A stretch of DNA of 64,000 bases from positions 1 to 64,000 of IMG/VR virus record IMGVR_UViG_3300009702_000026; one strand, 5' to 3'. This DNA comes from a virus. The notes beneath the pieces were generated by a model. It did not search any database. It was not told the DNA's origin and saw nothing but the letters and a program-made list of their open reading frames with translations. A program made the translations under genes and the position numbers. Shown here one piece after another: positions 24,013 to 32,132 of this stretch (position 1 is its first letter; each line of letters starts with the position of its first letter).

Positions 24013-24152
24013 TGAGCCTTTGGGAATACACAAGAGTCGCGCTGCCGGCGCTCGCAGGGGCGTTCGTCGCGACGTTCGTGCTGGTCGAGGTCCTCAACGG
24101 GGTCTGGTACGTGGTGAAGCGCCTGCGACCACGTGGTCGTGACGAGGGGTAG
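24012..24152 (+). CDS. 46-residue single-pass membrane protein
   Basis: Starts at ATG 24012, sharing one base with the preceding TGA, and ends TAG 24150-24152. The peptide has a short N terminus (MSLWEYTR), one hydrophobic stretch of about 20 residues (VALPALAGAFVATFVLVEVL) and a basic end (VVKRLRPRGRDEG), so an N-out/C-in single membrane span is likely. It could be a holin-like or membrane-anchoring peptide. One 16-base palindromic repeat (24125-24140) lies in its C-terminal codons. Confidence 0.6.
   Translation: MSLWEYTRVALPALAGAFVATFVLVEVLNGVWYVVKRLRPRGRDEG
24125..24140. repeat. 16-base palindromic repeat, copy 2
   Basis: GCGACCACGTGGTCGT in the membrane-peptide gene, read in another frame than copy 1, so it is not a shared protein motif. 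Confidence 0.7.
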
Positions 24153-24193
24153 GGGGCTGGTCAGACCTGGAGCCCCGCTCTACGGAAACTCAT

Positions 24194-24775
24194 ATGGGAG
24201 ACAGGTTCAGCCTCACTGACGAAGAGTTCCGCAAACGCTACCCCGCGCTCTGGAAGCGGCATGAGCGGAAGAACGCCTCCAAGCCGCCCCCGCCGCCGAC
24301 ACGAGTCGAGAAAGCGGTCGTCGCTCGAAAGAGGAACCGCTCGAAGGTCGAGCGCCATGGGTGCCGATGGACCGAGGAAGAGGATCACTACCTCTGGAAG
24401 CACTGGGGTGTGCGCAGTTTGGAGGTCATGGGTCGAGAGTTGGGTCGATCCGGTAGGGCCCTTTACGAGCGAGCGCGGGATCTCGATCTGCGCATTGAAC
24501 GCGAAGACATGTCCCTCTCCGCTTTTGCAAAGTACTCAGGCTTCGACCGATCGAAGGTCCGCAACGCCTGTACGGTGCTAGGGCTCAAACTCAGGCGCGG
24601 AACAAGGGCCCGTAAATGGAAGAAGTCCGCCTCCAGGAAGGCCTCCGGATCAAGTCGAACGACCAACCGTTTGTTCGTCCCGATCGACATCCAAGAAGAG
24701 CTGCTCGCGTTCCTCCTGGAGAACGCTGAGAAGCGTATTCAGGTACGGCGCCGGACGCGCTCGAAACCGCCTTGA
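24194..24775 (+). CDS. SANT/Myb-like DNA-binding protein
   Basis: A 193-residue, very basic protein. Residues ~57-98 (CRWTEEEDHYLWKHWGVRSLEVMGRELGRSGRALYERARDLDL) have the SANT/Myb-like three-helix pattern with the spaced W residues and a second-helix 'GRS..A...RA..L' typical of phage GcrA/SANT-like DNA binders. A second HTH-like segment (LSAFAKYSGFDRSKVRNACTVLGLKL) follows. A probable sequence-specific regulator or DNA-structuring protein. Confidence 0.7.
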   Translation: MGDRFSLTDEEFRKRYPALWKRHERKNASKPPPPPTRVEKAVVARKRNRSKVERHGCRWTEEEDHYLWKHWGVRSLEVMGRELGRSGRALYERARDLDLRIEREDMSLSAFAKYSGFDRSKVRNACTVLGLKLRRGTRARKWKKSASRKASGSSRTTNRLFVPIDIQEELLAFLLENAEKRIQVRRRTRSKPP

Positions 24776-24828
24776 CTATCCCTCGCTATGTGAGAAGGTG
24801 GACGCCTGCTTCAGCCCTGCGAGGCTGA
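24772..24828 (+). promoter_or_regulatory. Promoter P7 (weak -10) with leader hairpin
   Basis: TTGACT 24772-24777 followed by the same ATCCCTCGCTA word as P2 and P3, but the -10 position reads GAAGGT, a poor match. Perfect hairpin 24811-24828 (TCAGCC, loop CTGCGA, GGCTGA), then GGAAGGAGG and ATG 24849. Included because the cassette layout is conserved even though the -10 is degenerate. Confidence 0.5.
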
Positions 24829-24848
24829 TGGAAGGAGGACGGGAATCG

Positions 24849-25136
24849 ATGAAGCTGATCGTGTTGAGCGAGTCGGAGTTCAAGGACATCCGACACTTCG
24901 TCGAGACCGGACGGCGCCTTGAAGATCTTCACGCCACCGACGCTTGGGTAGAGAAAGCTCTGGAGCGATGCGCATCGGAGATCGCGGAACTGGAGGACCG
25001 AATCGACATCTTCCAGGAGACCGCTGAGACGTGCGTGAACGCTCGTTCTGCGGGGCTGAAGATCTACAGGGCGTGGCGCAAGGGCGAGCTGACCAACGAC
25101 ATGATGAAGGCGTTCGGGAAGGTGTTGCGCTCGTGA
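24849..25136 (+). CDS. Small helical hypothetical protein
   Basis: A 95-residue helical protein. Its heptad pattern (WVEKALERCASEIAELEDRIDIFQETAETC) suggests a coiled coil. ATG 24849 follows AAGGAGG by 10 bases. Unrecognised. Confidence 0.65.
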   Translation: MKLIVLSESEFKDIRHFVETGRRLEDLHATDAWVEKALERCASEIAELEDRIDIFQETAETCVNARSAGLKIYRAWRKGELTNDMMKAFGKVLRS

Positions 25137-25233
25137 CCGATCCGAGTAAGGCTCCGGGCTCATACCACATAGCCGCTCGGATCTCGTTTGCGCCCTCGCG
25201 CTCGATCCTGGGACCGGCCTATAGGAGGTTCGT

Positions 25234-26244
25234 ATGAGACCTGTCGCCGTTGCGATCGCCGCGCTTCTCTGCGCGTGTCAGCCCATCGAGTCAGCCGACC
25301 CCGTTGAGTCCGAGTTCCTGCCCGAGTCCGGGAGTCCGCGCGACGGGTCTCCCAACGAGGACGAAAACTTCCTCACCGAAGAGGCCGAAGCCGGAGAGCC
25401 CCTTCCCGCGGCTGCGACCATCCCGGCCAACATCGCTGCGAGCACTGCCGGCGCCCGGCGCACCCAACGCCTTCGCGAGGGTCGTCTCCCAGTTCCTACC
25501 GATCGGGACGAGCTGCGAGCGCGCACCATCGAGGCGTTACTCCGTGTTGCGATCAGCGAGGAGGGCTGGGCGAACGAGATCGGCATGAAGGCGATATGGC
25601 AGGTGGCCCGGGCTACCCGCGGTTGCCTCGACGAGAACAACGTCCACGTCTCCTGTCGTGACCCCCGTTCAACCCGTCGTCGGGCGCCTCCCCTTGCAGG
25701 CCTCTGGCGCAACTCCCCGAGAGCGACTGGAAATCTCCCGCCCGTGGGTCGCCGTGGGGCGTGGGTCCGTTCGATCACTGTCGACTGCGAGCAGCCCACC
25801 GAGTGGCCCAAGCGAACGCGCCGAGGGTCCCCCTACGCGCAGTGGGTCAGCTACCAGGGCCACTGCGAGGACCTGGTGCGAGCCGCCGAGGCGATCGTGG
25901 ATGGCAAGGACCACATCCAGGCGTGCCCTTCAGGTTCGCGCCCGATCGCGTGGGGATGCGATCCCGAGCGCCGACGAGCCATCCGCGAGGTGCTCGGCCG
26001 CAACCGCCCGGTCAACGGCTGCAACGACTCCCCGATCGCGAGGCGTCGTCAACTCCAGCGGCTCGACTGCGGGGAGACGGAGAACGCCTACTGGTGCCGA
26101 CCGGGGACTCCCCACTGCGGCACCCTACCAGCGTCGGAACGAGCGCTTCGGAGCCTCGACCCTGAGGAGGGGGGCAGCGAAGATCGTGCGGAGGGCGAAA
26201 ACTCCACGGATACGGGCTTGACTCAGGAGGTCATGTCGTCGTAA
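25234..26244 (+). CDS. Secreted lipoprotein with lysozyme/SleB-like region
   Basis: A 336-residue exported protein. MRPVAVAIAALLCACQPIES is a signal peptide ending in a lipobox-like LCAC, so lipidation at C15 is likely. A disordered acidic linker follows. Residues ~90-260 contain ISEEGWANEIGMKAIWQVARATRG, then a WVRSITVDCEQPTEW stretch, and a helix EDLVRAAEAIVDG, an order that resembles SleB-type cell-wall hydrolases and lytic transglycosylases, with a candidate catalytic glutamate. Ten-odd cysteines may form disulfides, fitting an extracytoplasmic site. Cell-wall entry, lysis or superinfection exclusion are possible roles. AGGAGG precedes ATG 25234. Family assignment is tentative. Confidence 0.6.
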   Translation: MRPVAVAIAALLCACQPIESADPVESEFLPESGSPRDGSPNEDENFLTEEAEAGEPLPAAATIPANIAASTAGARRTQRLREGRLPVPTDRDELRARTIEALLRVAISEEGWANEIGMKAIWQVARATRGCLDENNVHVSCRDPRSTRRRAPPLAGLWRNSPRATGNLPPVGRRGAWVRSITVDCEQPTEWPKRTRRGSPYAQWVSYQGHCEDLVRAAEAIVDGKDHIQACPSGSRPIAWGCDPERRRAIREVLGRNRPVNGCNDSPIARRRQLQRLDCGETENAYWCRPGTPHCGTLPASERALRSLDPEEGGSEDRAEGENSTDTGLTQEVMSS

Positions 26245-26269
26245 CAACATCGTCCATCCAGTTCGACCA

Positions 26270-26482
26270 GGTGCCCACCCCCGGCGAACCGAAGACTCTC
26301 AACATGCGTCATTTACTGTGCTACGATTCTGACCTCACGGGCCTTCTAGGGGTTCCGGTACGAGGACCTGAGAGCTTGGCCTAAGGGCCTGCCCGCCAAG
26401 GAGATCGACGTCACAGCGTCGGTCACCGCATGTTGGGAGTCCTCGATTCACCGGGTGGGCACCCCTAGAAGGCCCGCTCTTT
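26270..26482 (+). promoter_or_regulatory. Bistable structured leader upstream of replication initiator
   Basis: The leader has three related segments. X (26270-26308) pairs with Z (26427-26463) over 37 positions: 11 perfect pairs, a two-base bulge, then 22 standard pairs, one wobble and three C-A mismatches. Y (26338-26367) pairs with the other half of Z: 26338-26353 with 26461-26476 (16 perfect pairs), 26355-26359 with 26450-26454, and 26361-26367 with 26439-26445 (7 perfect). X-Z and Y-Z overlap, so they largely exclude each other. Y-Z hides AGAAGG (26467-26472), ten bases before ATG 26483. Two small hairpins lie inside (26375-26400 and 26406-26421). Another stem, 26471-26477 with 26485-26491, surrounds the start codon. 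Alternative: a replication origin. Confidence 0.65.
26299..26327 (+). promoter_or_regulatory. Promoter inside the leader region
   Basis: TCAACA 26299-26304, 17 bases, TGC-TACGAT (extended -10, 26319-26327). Start would be near 26334, just before segment Y, so transcripts from here would lack segment X. Confidence 0.5.
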
Positions 26483-27751
26483 ATGCGGGCCGGGAGGCCC
26501 GTATTGAAACCGTCTGACGAGAAAACTCGAAGCGAGCGCCAGCGCTTCATCAACCCCTGGCGCCGGTACGTCGGATCGTTCGTTCCGAACTGGTTGCTGT
26601 GCCGCCACGAGGTATCCGCACAGGCGAAGTTGCTCTACGCCCGCCTCGCTCAGTACGCGGGGCAGAAGGGCGTCGCATACCCCCGGCAAGACACCCTCGC
26701 CCGAGAGCTGGGCAGTCTCTCGGAGCGCACTGTGAGGCGCTACGTGGCTGAGCTGCGCGAGCACGGGCTCATTCACGTCGAAGACCGGCGGAACAAGAAC
26801 TTCCCCAACAAGTACAAGTTTTTGGACCATCCCTGGCAGCACGAGGGCGATGTCATCGATGACGATGAATCACCGATGAGTCCCCCGGATGAGCACAGGA
26901 CAGAACTGTCCTCAGGTACAGGGGGACCACAGGACAAGGTTGTCCTATCCGGACAGGACAAGGTTGTCCTCTCTAGAAGAGACTCACTAGAAGAGAATAA
27001 CTCACAAGAAGAGAATCACACTGCCGGAGCTACCCGCTCCGGCCGTATTCGGGCGAGAAAACCCCCGAAGCCTCCTCCGCGCCCGAAGGTCTTCGAGGAC
27101 ACTCCCTCCCTCGGGAGTGAAGGAGAGGACTCCTCGGGCGAAGACCCAGGAGAAGGGGCCGCAAAACCGGCCGCTCGTCCGAAAGCTCGGAGGCGCCTGA
27201 CGAAGTCCCAGAAGATCGCTGAGGAAGCCGCGGAGAGGGCCAAGGCGCAGGTCTCGGCCAACACGCAGAAGCGCTTGAAGGCTGCGGAGGTGCAGGAGCA
27301 GCGGCAGAAGAACCTGGCAAGCAAGGGTCCGAGGGATCCGGGAGTGCGGGCCTTGGAACAGCTCTGGTACGAGCTGATGGAGAGGGACCTACCATCGTTG
27401 ACTATCGCCCGCTGGGGCGGGAAGGAGCGCGGTCAAGCCCGGAAGTTGCAGGACAAATACGGCGTGCAGATCGCTCTCGATGCGCTACGCTATGTGGTAG
27501 CAAACTGGAACGGAATCAACGAGCGGATCTTCAAAGGGCGGGCGAGCCACCCCACGATCGGGATGGTTTTGAAGCTCCACGAGACGCTGGTCATCGAGGC
27601 GCAGAAGTGGTCACAGCACGAGCAAACGATCTCCGAATGGGAGGCCTGGACTAGGGAGAACCCCTACTCGCTAAACGCACCTGGAGATCTCGATGAGAGG
27701 TATCAGCGGGCGATGAAGGAGCTAGAGGCCCTCGGAATCGTAGGGTCCTGA
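26483..27751 (+). CDS. Helix-turn-helix replication initiator-like protein
   Basis: A 422-residue protein. Residues ~30-110 form a winged HTH (LLCRHEVSAQAKLLYARLAQYAGQKG, then YPRQDTLARELG-SLSERTVRRYVAELREHGLI) like DnaD/replication-initiator and phage O-type proteins. A long charged linker (~120-260) leads to a C-terminal helical domain (WYELMERDLPSLTIARWGGKERGQARKLQDKYG). It is directly followed by a DnaC-like loader and DnaB-like helicase, so it probably recognises the phage origin. ATG 26483 depends on AGAAGG in the leader; TTG 26504 with GGGAGG is an alternative start. Confidence 0.75.
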   Translation: MRAGRPVLKPSDEKTRSERQRFINPWRRYVGSFVPNWLLCRHEVSAQAKLLYARLAQYAGQKGVAYPRQDTLARELGSLSERTVRRYVAELREHGLIHVEDRRNKNFPNKYKFLDHPWQHEGDVIDDDESPMSPPDEHRTELSSGTGGPQDKVVLSGQDKVVLSRRDSLEENNSQEENHTAGATRSGRIRARKPPKPPPRPKVFEDTPSLGSEGEDSSGEDPGEGAAKPAARPKARRRLTKSQKIAEEAAERAKAQVSANTQKRLKAAEVQEQRQKNLASKGPRDPGVRALEQLWYELMERDLPSLTIARWGGKERGQARKLQDKYGVQIALDALRYVVANWNGINERIFKGRASHPTIGMVLKLHETLVIEAQKWSQHEQTISEWEAWTRENPYSLNAPGDLDERYQRAMKELEALGIVGS

Positions 27752-27769
27752 TGCTTGAAGGATGCGAAA

Positions 27770-28387
27770 ATGAGTACGGCGATGTTCAAACGGAAGCTCG
27801 ATGCGGAGGACCTGAGGCGGATGAACCTGCCGGAGGAGTTCTGGCGCACCCGCGTGGACCAAGCTCCCGAGGCTGTCCGCCCGGCTGTTGCCCGGTATCT
27901 GCGGCGAATCGACCAGATGGCCCAGCAAGGGGTGGGGCTGTTCGTCACGGGCAAGAGCGGGGTGGGCAAGAGCGCCATCGCGGCGTTGGTCGTGAAGGAG
28001 GCACGGTCGCGCGGCTACACGGCCTACTACACTTCGTTCTGGGAGCTGCGGGAGATGGTCCGATCGAAGATCATGTTCGACGACGAGACCTCGATGCTGG
28101 GACGCTGTCAGCGGGTGGATGTCCTGGTGCTGGACGGGATGCGCGAGGAGGACGCTCAGGAGAAGTGGTTCGGGCTCAAGGAGGCTGCGGAGCTGGTTCG
28201 CTATCGGGGGAACAAGCACCTCGTGACGCTCATCACGACTCAGCTCGGGTTCAAGGAGCTGAAGCGCTTCCCCTTCCGGAGTTTGCTCGATGCCAGTCAG
28301 GGGCACCTGGTCCAGTTCCCAGTCGAGGGGCCGAATCGGCACGAGCAGCGGCAGAACAACCTACGTCGCGCCGTCTTCGGCGACTGA
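27770..28387 (+). CDS. DnaC/IstB-like helicase loader ATPase
   Basis: A 205-residue AAA+ ATPase. ATG 27770 follows GAAGGA; a TTG at 27755 is an alternative. Walker A is GKSGVGKS near residue 60, Walker B VLVLDGMREEDAQEKW, and sensor-like TLITTQLGFKEL follows. This is the DnaC/DnaI/IstB arrangement; such proteins load the replicative helicase onto origin DNA. Its position between initiator and helicase genes supports this. The third motif shows a Q (TTQL) rather than the usual N (TSN). Confidence 0.85.
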   Translation: MSTAMFKRKLDAEDLRRMNLPEEFWRTRVDQAPEAVRPAVARYLRRIDQMAQQGVGLFVTGKSGVGKSAIAALVVKEARSRGYTAYYTSFWELREMVRSKIMFDDETSMLGRCQRVDVLVLDGMREEDAQEKWFGLKEAAELVRYRGNKHLVTLITTQLGFKELKRFPFRSLLDASQGHLVQFPVEGPNRHEQRQNNLRRAVFGD

Positions 28388-28406
28388 CCGATCGAGGGGC
28401 TGAGGC

Positions 28407-29771
28407 ATGGACCTCGATCTGATCTTCGTGGCGTCCATCCTGAAGGGTGGGCAGGACGCGGTGCGGGACGCGCTGGAGAAGGTTCCTGAGGACCTGCTCC
28501 AAGGCGAGGGGCTGACTGCCTACAAGTTCGTGCGCGAGTACGTGCGCGACTACAAGGCGATCCCGGACCCGGGGATGGTCCACGGCAAGACCAACGTGAA
28601 GCTGCCGGACCCTCCTCCGGCGCCGCCGCTCTTCTTCATCGATGAGATCCTGAATCGACAGCTCCACGGCGAGCTGGGCAAGTACCTCAAGGAGATCATC
28701 GGTCACTACGAGGCGCGCGATCCGAAGCAGGCGTACCAGGCCTACGAGGAGGGGCTGCGAGAGCTTCGGAAACTCGACACGGGTCAGGCCAAGACCATCG
28801 CCCTGCCCTCGCTCGCGCCGGAGTTCCTGGACTACTACGACAGGCTCAAGGCGGGCGAGACGGGCATCCTCACGCCGTGGCCGACCATCAACGAGGCGAC
28901 GCTAGGGTTCTGGCCCGAGGACTTCGTGCTCTTCGTTGCACGTCTGGGAGTCGGTAAGACCTGGACGCTGGTCTTGCTCGCGAACTACGCCTGGCACGTC
29001 TGCAAGAAGAAGGTCCTCTTCGCGACGACGGAGATGAGTCGTATCAAGATCCTCCAACGCTGGGTCGCGGTTCACTACCGGCTGGCCTACAACGACCTCC
29101 GTCGCGGCCGTCTCGATGCCTTCGCCGAGAAGAAGATGCGCGATGGGCTGGAAGCGATTCAGGATGCGGAGGGGCTCGACATCATCGGCGGTGACTTCGA
29201 CTTCCGCATCGAGAGTTTGGAGGCGGCCATCGAGTACGCCGAGCCCGACATCCTCTTCGTGGATGGTGCGTACCTCCTGCGTACTTCGGGCGACGGGCGC
29301 TTCGAGAAGGCGGCCAACTCTTTCGACGAGCTGAAGCGCGTGGCGAAGCGGAACGGGATCCCGGTCGTCAGCTCGACGCAGTTCAACCGTCAGGTGAAGC
29401 AGGACAAGGTCAACTCCGCGTCGGTCGAGAAGATCGCTATGTCGGATGCCGCAGGCTGGAACGCGGACTTGATCTATGCGCTCCTCCAGTCCGAGGACAT
29501 GAAGAAGGACCGGCGGATGCTGTTCAAGCCGATGAAGTTCCGAGAGGGGTCCGGCGAGGAGGTCGAGACCTGGTGGGACTTCGAGGTCATGAACTTCGAT
29601 GAGCTGCCGAAGGGCCCGAGCGGTCCCGGGCCTGCCATCCCTTCGGGCACAAGTGGGGGTGGAGGTGGGGGCGGTAGTACAAGCTCGGATGAGGACGACC
29701 CCTTCGGGACTGGAGCGCTCGACTTCGGTGATGACGACAAGAAGCCGAGCGATGCGGACGTGCCGTTCTAA
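28407..29771 (+). CDS. DnaB-like replicative helicase
   Basis: A 454-residue protein. The C-terminal RecA-like domain (from ~150) has FVARLGVGKTWTLVLLA (Walker A), the H1a-like TTEMSRIKILQRW, ILFVDGAYLL (Walker B), and VVSSTQFNR (the conserved Q/N sensor). This is the DnaB arrangement; the N-terminal helical domain is atypical. It unwinds the replication fork and contacts primase, encoded two genes on. The C terminus (PSDADVPF) is an acidic proline-phenylalanine tail like that of SSB proteins. TAATG overlaps the next gene. Confidence 0.9.
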   Translation: MDLDLIFVASILKGGQDAVRDALEKVPEDLLQGEGLTAYKFVREYVRDYKAIPDPGMVHGKTNVKLPDPPPAPPLFFIDEILNRQLHGELGKYLKEIIGHYEARDPKQAYQAYEEGLRELRKLDTGQAKTIALPSLAPEFLDYYDRLKAGETGILTPWPTINEATLGFWPEDFVLFVARLGVGKTWTLVLLANYAWHVCKKKVLFATTEMSRIKILQRWVAVHYRLAYNDLRRGRLDAFAEKKMRDGLEAIQDAEGLDIIGGDFDFRIESLEAAIEYAEPDILFVDGAYLLRTSGDGRFEKAANSFDELKRVAKRNGIPVVSSTQFNRQVKQDKVNSASVEKIAMSDAAGWNADLIYALLQSEDMKKDRRMLFKPMKFREGSGEEVETWWDFEVMNFDELPKGPSGPGPAIPSGTSGGGGGGGSTSSDEDDPFGTGALDFGDDDKKPSDADVPF

Positions 29772-30238
29772 TGGCTTCTGGTGACATTCCGATTCTGGTG
29801 AGGCATGTGGCGCTCGCGATCTACAAGAGCGGGGACGTAAGGGGTGCCAGCACCCTGGAGAAGGCGATCGGGGCGTTCGACATCGCGAGGCACCGACTCA
29901 CCGAGTATGGCTTCCTCAGGAAGGGCTCTGAGAAGGGCAAGCCCTCCAAGATCAAGATGACGGTGAAGGGTCACAAGGCGGACGCCAAGCACCGGAGCGA
30001 GGTGGGGTCGAAGACCAAGACGAAGGAGTGGGACAAACTCTATTCGTTGATCTCGGAGGCGGAAGAGGAACCGGTCGACAGCGGTGCGATGAACGAGGTG
30101 AGCGGTCTCCCCGCGGCGTCGAGCAAGCCGGGACCGAAGGCGCGGAAGAAGCAGGATCAGGTACGACGGGCGCGGGTAGCGAAGAGACGGACGACGAGAG
30201 CGCGCGTGCCACGCGCGAAGAAGGCGAAGCGAGGATGA
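29771..30238 (+). CDS. Basic hypothetical protein between helicase and primase
   Basis: A 155-residue protein. Residues 1-60 are a helical domain (GASTLEKAIGAFDIARHRLTEYGFLRKGSEKG), which looks like a winged-helix core; the last 45 residues are lysine/arginine-rich and disordered (PKARKKQDQVRRARVAKRR). Such a tail is expected to contact DNA. Overlaps the helicase gene by one base. May be a helicase or primase accessory factor; unrecognised. Confidence 0.65.
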   Translation: MASGDIPILVRHVALAIYKSGDVRGASTLEKAIGAFDIARHRLTEYGFLRKGSEKGKPSKIKMTVKGHKADAKHRSEVGSKTKTKEWDKLYSLISEAEEEPVDSGAMNEVSGLPAASSKPGPKARKKQDQVRRARVAKRRTTRARVPRAKKAKRG

Positions 30239-31288
30239 ATGGACGCGGGAAAGGCTCAGGAGTTCTTGCAGCTCATCGGGTGCAGGAAGATCAGCGTAGG
30301 TGCGGGCTGGGTGAGGTCGACTTGCCCCTTGGAGTACAGACACTCAGGAGGGCATGACAAGCAACCCTCATTCGCGATCAGCATCCGATCGGGTGACAGT
30401 AGCGGTTGCCGCTGTCAGGGCTGCGGGTACGCCACGGAGATCCTCCACCAGCTCCTTTGGAAACTCTCCATCGAGCGCGGGAAGGACGTAGAGCGAGCGT
30501 CGGCGTTCCTCCTGAAGCACGACCAGATCGGAGTGGACTGGCTAGAGGCCAACGCCGACCGCAAGCCGGATGACAAGGACCTGATGGGCCGAGTCGTCCA
30601 CGCGCGTACATATGTGAGCAGCTTCGACCGGCACAGCAACTTCGTCCATCCGAACGACGAGCCCCAACCTGAGGTCCCGGACGAGGTGCTCCAGAGGATG
30701 ATCAAGGATCTGACCGACCACGTGCGGGAGTACCTCAAGCGGACACCCGACAAGATCAACGGGGTCGAAGGTCGGGCCCTGGACGAGCTGACGATCGCGG
30801 AGTGGGAACTAGGGTGGCACCGGTTGAAGGGCCGGATCTGCATCCCGATTCGAGACGAAACAGGAAAGCTCGTCTCGGTCTCGGGGCGGAAGTTCGATGA
30901 GTCGGGATGGGGCCCGAAGTACCTGCACTCCCCGTTCAAGCGGAACCGCGTCCTCTTCGGCTCGCATCGGCTGAACAAGGGGATCCGCAAGGGCTACTTG
31001 CTGGAGGGTTTTTTCCAAACCATCCGCCTCGCGCAGCTCGGATACCCGAACCCCCTCGGGCGTATGGGCTCGCACCTCTCGAAGCAACAGGCGGACCTTC
31101 TGGTGGAGTGGTTCGATCATTTGGTCATCGTCCCGGATGGAGACAAGGCCGGATACGAGTCCGCGGAAATCGCCCGCCTGATGCTGGTGGATCGGATTGA
31201 GCGGATCGACGTTGCGGAGATGCCAAGAGGCAAGGACGCGGACAGCCTAAAGCCCTTTCAGTTGCGGGATATCCTCGATCCTATTTGA
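30239..31288 (+). CDS. DNA primase (zinc domain plus TOPRIM)
   Basis: A 349-residue primase. The N-terminal zinc-binding domain has a CPLEYRHSGGH pair and CRCQGCG near residue 58. The core contains ICIPIRDETGKLVSVSGRKF, and the TOPRIM signature is YLLEGFFQTIRLAQLG (catalytic glutamate) with VIVPDGDKAGYESA (DxD). Size and order fit phage DnaG-like primases. It makes RNA primers for lagging-strand synthesis and is placed with the helicase gene, with which it likely functions. Confidence 0.9.
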   Translation: MDAGKAQEFLQLIGCRKISVGAGWVRSTCPLEYRHSGGHDKQPSFAISIRSGDSSGCRCQGCGYATEILHQLLWKLSIERGKDVERASAFLLKHDQIGVDWLEANADRKPDDKDLMGRVVHARTYVSSFDRHSNFVHPNDEPQPEVPDEVLQRMIKDLTDHVREYLKRTPDKINGVEGRALDELTIAEWELGWHRLKGRICIPIRDETGKLVSVSGRKFDESGWGPKYLHSPFKRNRVLFGSHRLNKGIRKGYLLEGFFQTIRLAQLGYPNPLGRMGSHLSKQQADLLVEWFDHLVIVPDGDKAGYESAEIARLMLVDRIERIDVAEMPRGKDADSLKPFQLRDILDPI

Positions 31289-31292
31289 GTGG

Positions 31293-31363
31293 TTGACAAT
31301 CAAAAGCTCATGGGGTACGACCGCTTTCTGCCGTGATGGCCAATGAGTTTGCCCGGTGGGCCA
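31293..31363 (+). promoter_or_regulatory. Promoter P8 with leader hairpin
   Basis: TTGACA 31293-31298, 17 bases, TACGAC 31316-31321. A nested hairpin follows (TGGCC 31337-31341 with GGCCA 31359-31363; inside, GCCC GGT GGGC), then AGGAGG and ATG 31377. Confidence 0.85.
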
Positions 31364-31376
31364 CTAGGAGGAACAG

Positions 31377-32090
31377 ATGACAGTACGAGCGACGATGATC
31401 CGCACCTGTGACAGGTGCATGAAGGTGTTCGATGAGAAGCACCTAAAGCCAGGCCAGGAGATCCCGAAGATCAAGCAGAAGGGTCTGGTCGTAGTCGAGA
31501 CCCGAGGCGCCGCGAACGACGATGATGAGCGCAAGACGGACGTGCTCTTCGCGTTCGAGGACATGTGCCCGAAGTGCGAGGAGGCAGTCGTCAAGCTCCT
31601 CGATCGACTGCGGCTGGATGGGAAGGTCCAGAAGAAGACCCGCAAGCCCCGCAAGTCCCGCAAGAAGCCGGCCGAGGCGGCACCGAAGGTCGAGGAGTAC
31701 TCCGAGGGGACTGCCCCCGAGAAGCCGAAGGCTGACGAGTCCAAGGTCGCCAAGGCGGCGGCTGTGAAGGTGGTCGAGGCGGCCAAGAAGAACGGCAAGG
31801 CGGCGGCTGCTCCCGCGGCCGAGGAAACTCAGCAGAGCGAGGGAGGTGGGGAGGCCGAAGGTGCCTCCACCAAAAGCGGTTCGGATGATGCTGGTGCAGA
31901 AGTACCCGAAGGCGGATCCGAAGGCGATCGAGCGGATGCTTCAGCGGAGGCTGGAGCGGGCCGCGAGCTGATCGAGGACCCCGAGACGGGGGATGCCTAC
32001 GACGCAAAAACCGGAGAGTTGGTCCGGGAGGGCACGAAGTCCTCGAAGTCCAACGGAGCTGTAGCGGGTGCTGCCGAGCACCCGTTCTGA
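31377..32090 (+). CDS. Zinc-binding protein with long acidic/alanine tail
   Basis: A 237-residue protein. Residues ~10-70 form a four-cysteine domain (TCDRCMKVF ... DMCPKCEEAVVKLLDRL). The rest is low complexity: lysine-rich (KKTRKPRKSRKKP), then alanine/glutamate-rich, ending with an acidic-aromatic tip EHPF. It lies under promoter P8 just before the SSB-like gene, so a nucleic-acid or replisome link is likely. Unrecognised. Confidence 0.7.
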   Translation: MTVRATMIRTCDRCMKVFDEKHLKPGQEIPKIKQKGLVVVETRGAANDDDERKTDVLFAFEDMCPKCEEAVVKLLDRLRLDGKVQKKTRKPRKSRKKPAEAAPKVEEYSEGTAPEKPKADESKVAKAAAVKVVEAAKKNGKAAAAPAAEETQQSEGGGEAEGASTKSGSDDAGAEVPEGGSEGDRADASAEAGAGRELIEDPETGDAYDAKTGELVREGTKSSKSNGAVAGAAEHPF

Positions 32091-32132
32091 TCGGATGATC
32101 CAACCAATAACAATGAGGCAAAGAGGTAACCG

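Noticed and set aside
26218-26246. TTGACT with GTAACA at 17 bases as a promoter at the end of 25234-26244
   Set aside because: The -10 is poor and it lies within the coding end; kept only as a possibility for longer leader transcripts.
26338-26476. tRNA, tmRNA or group I intron
   Set aside because: No anticodon arm, CCA end, tag frame or intron core (P3/P7, P10) can be drawn; the paired segments do not match these classes.
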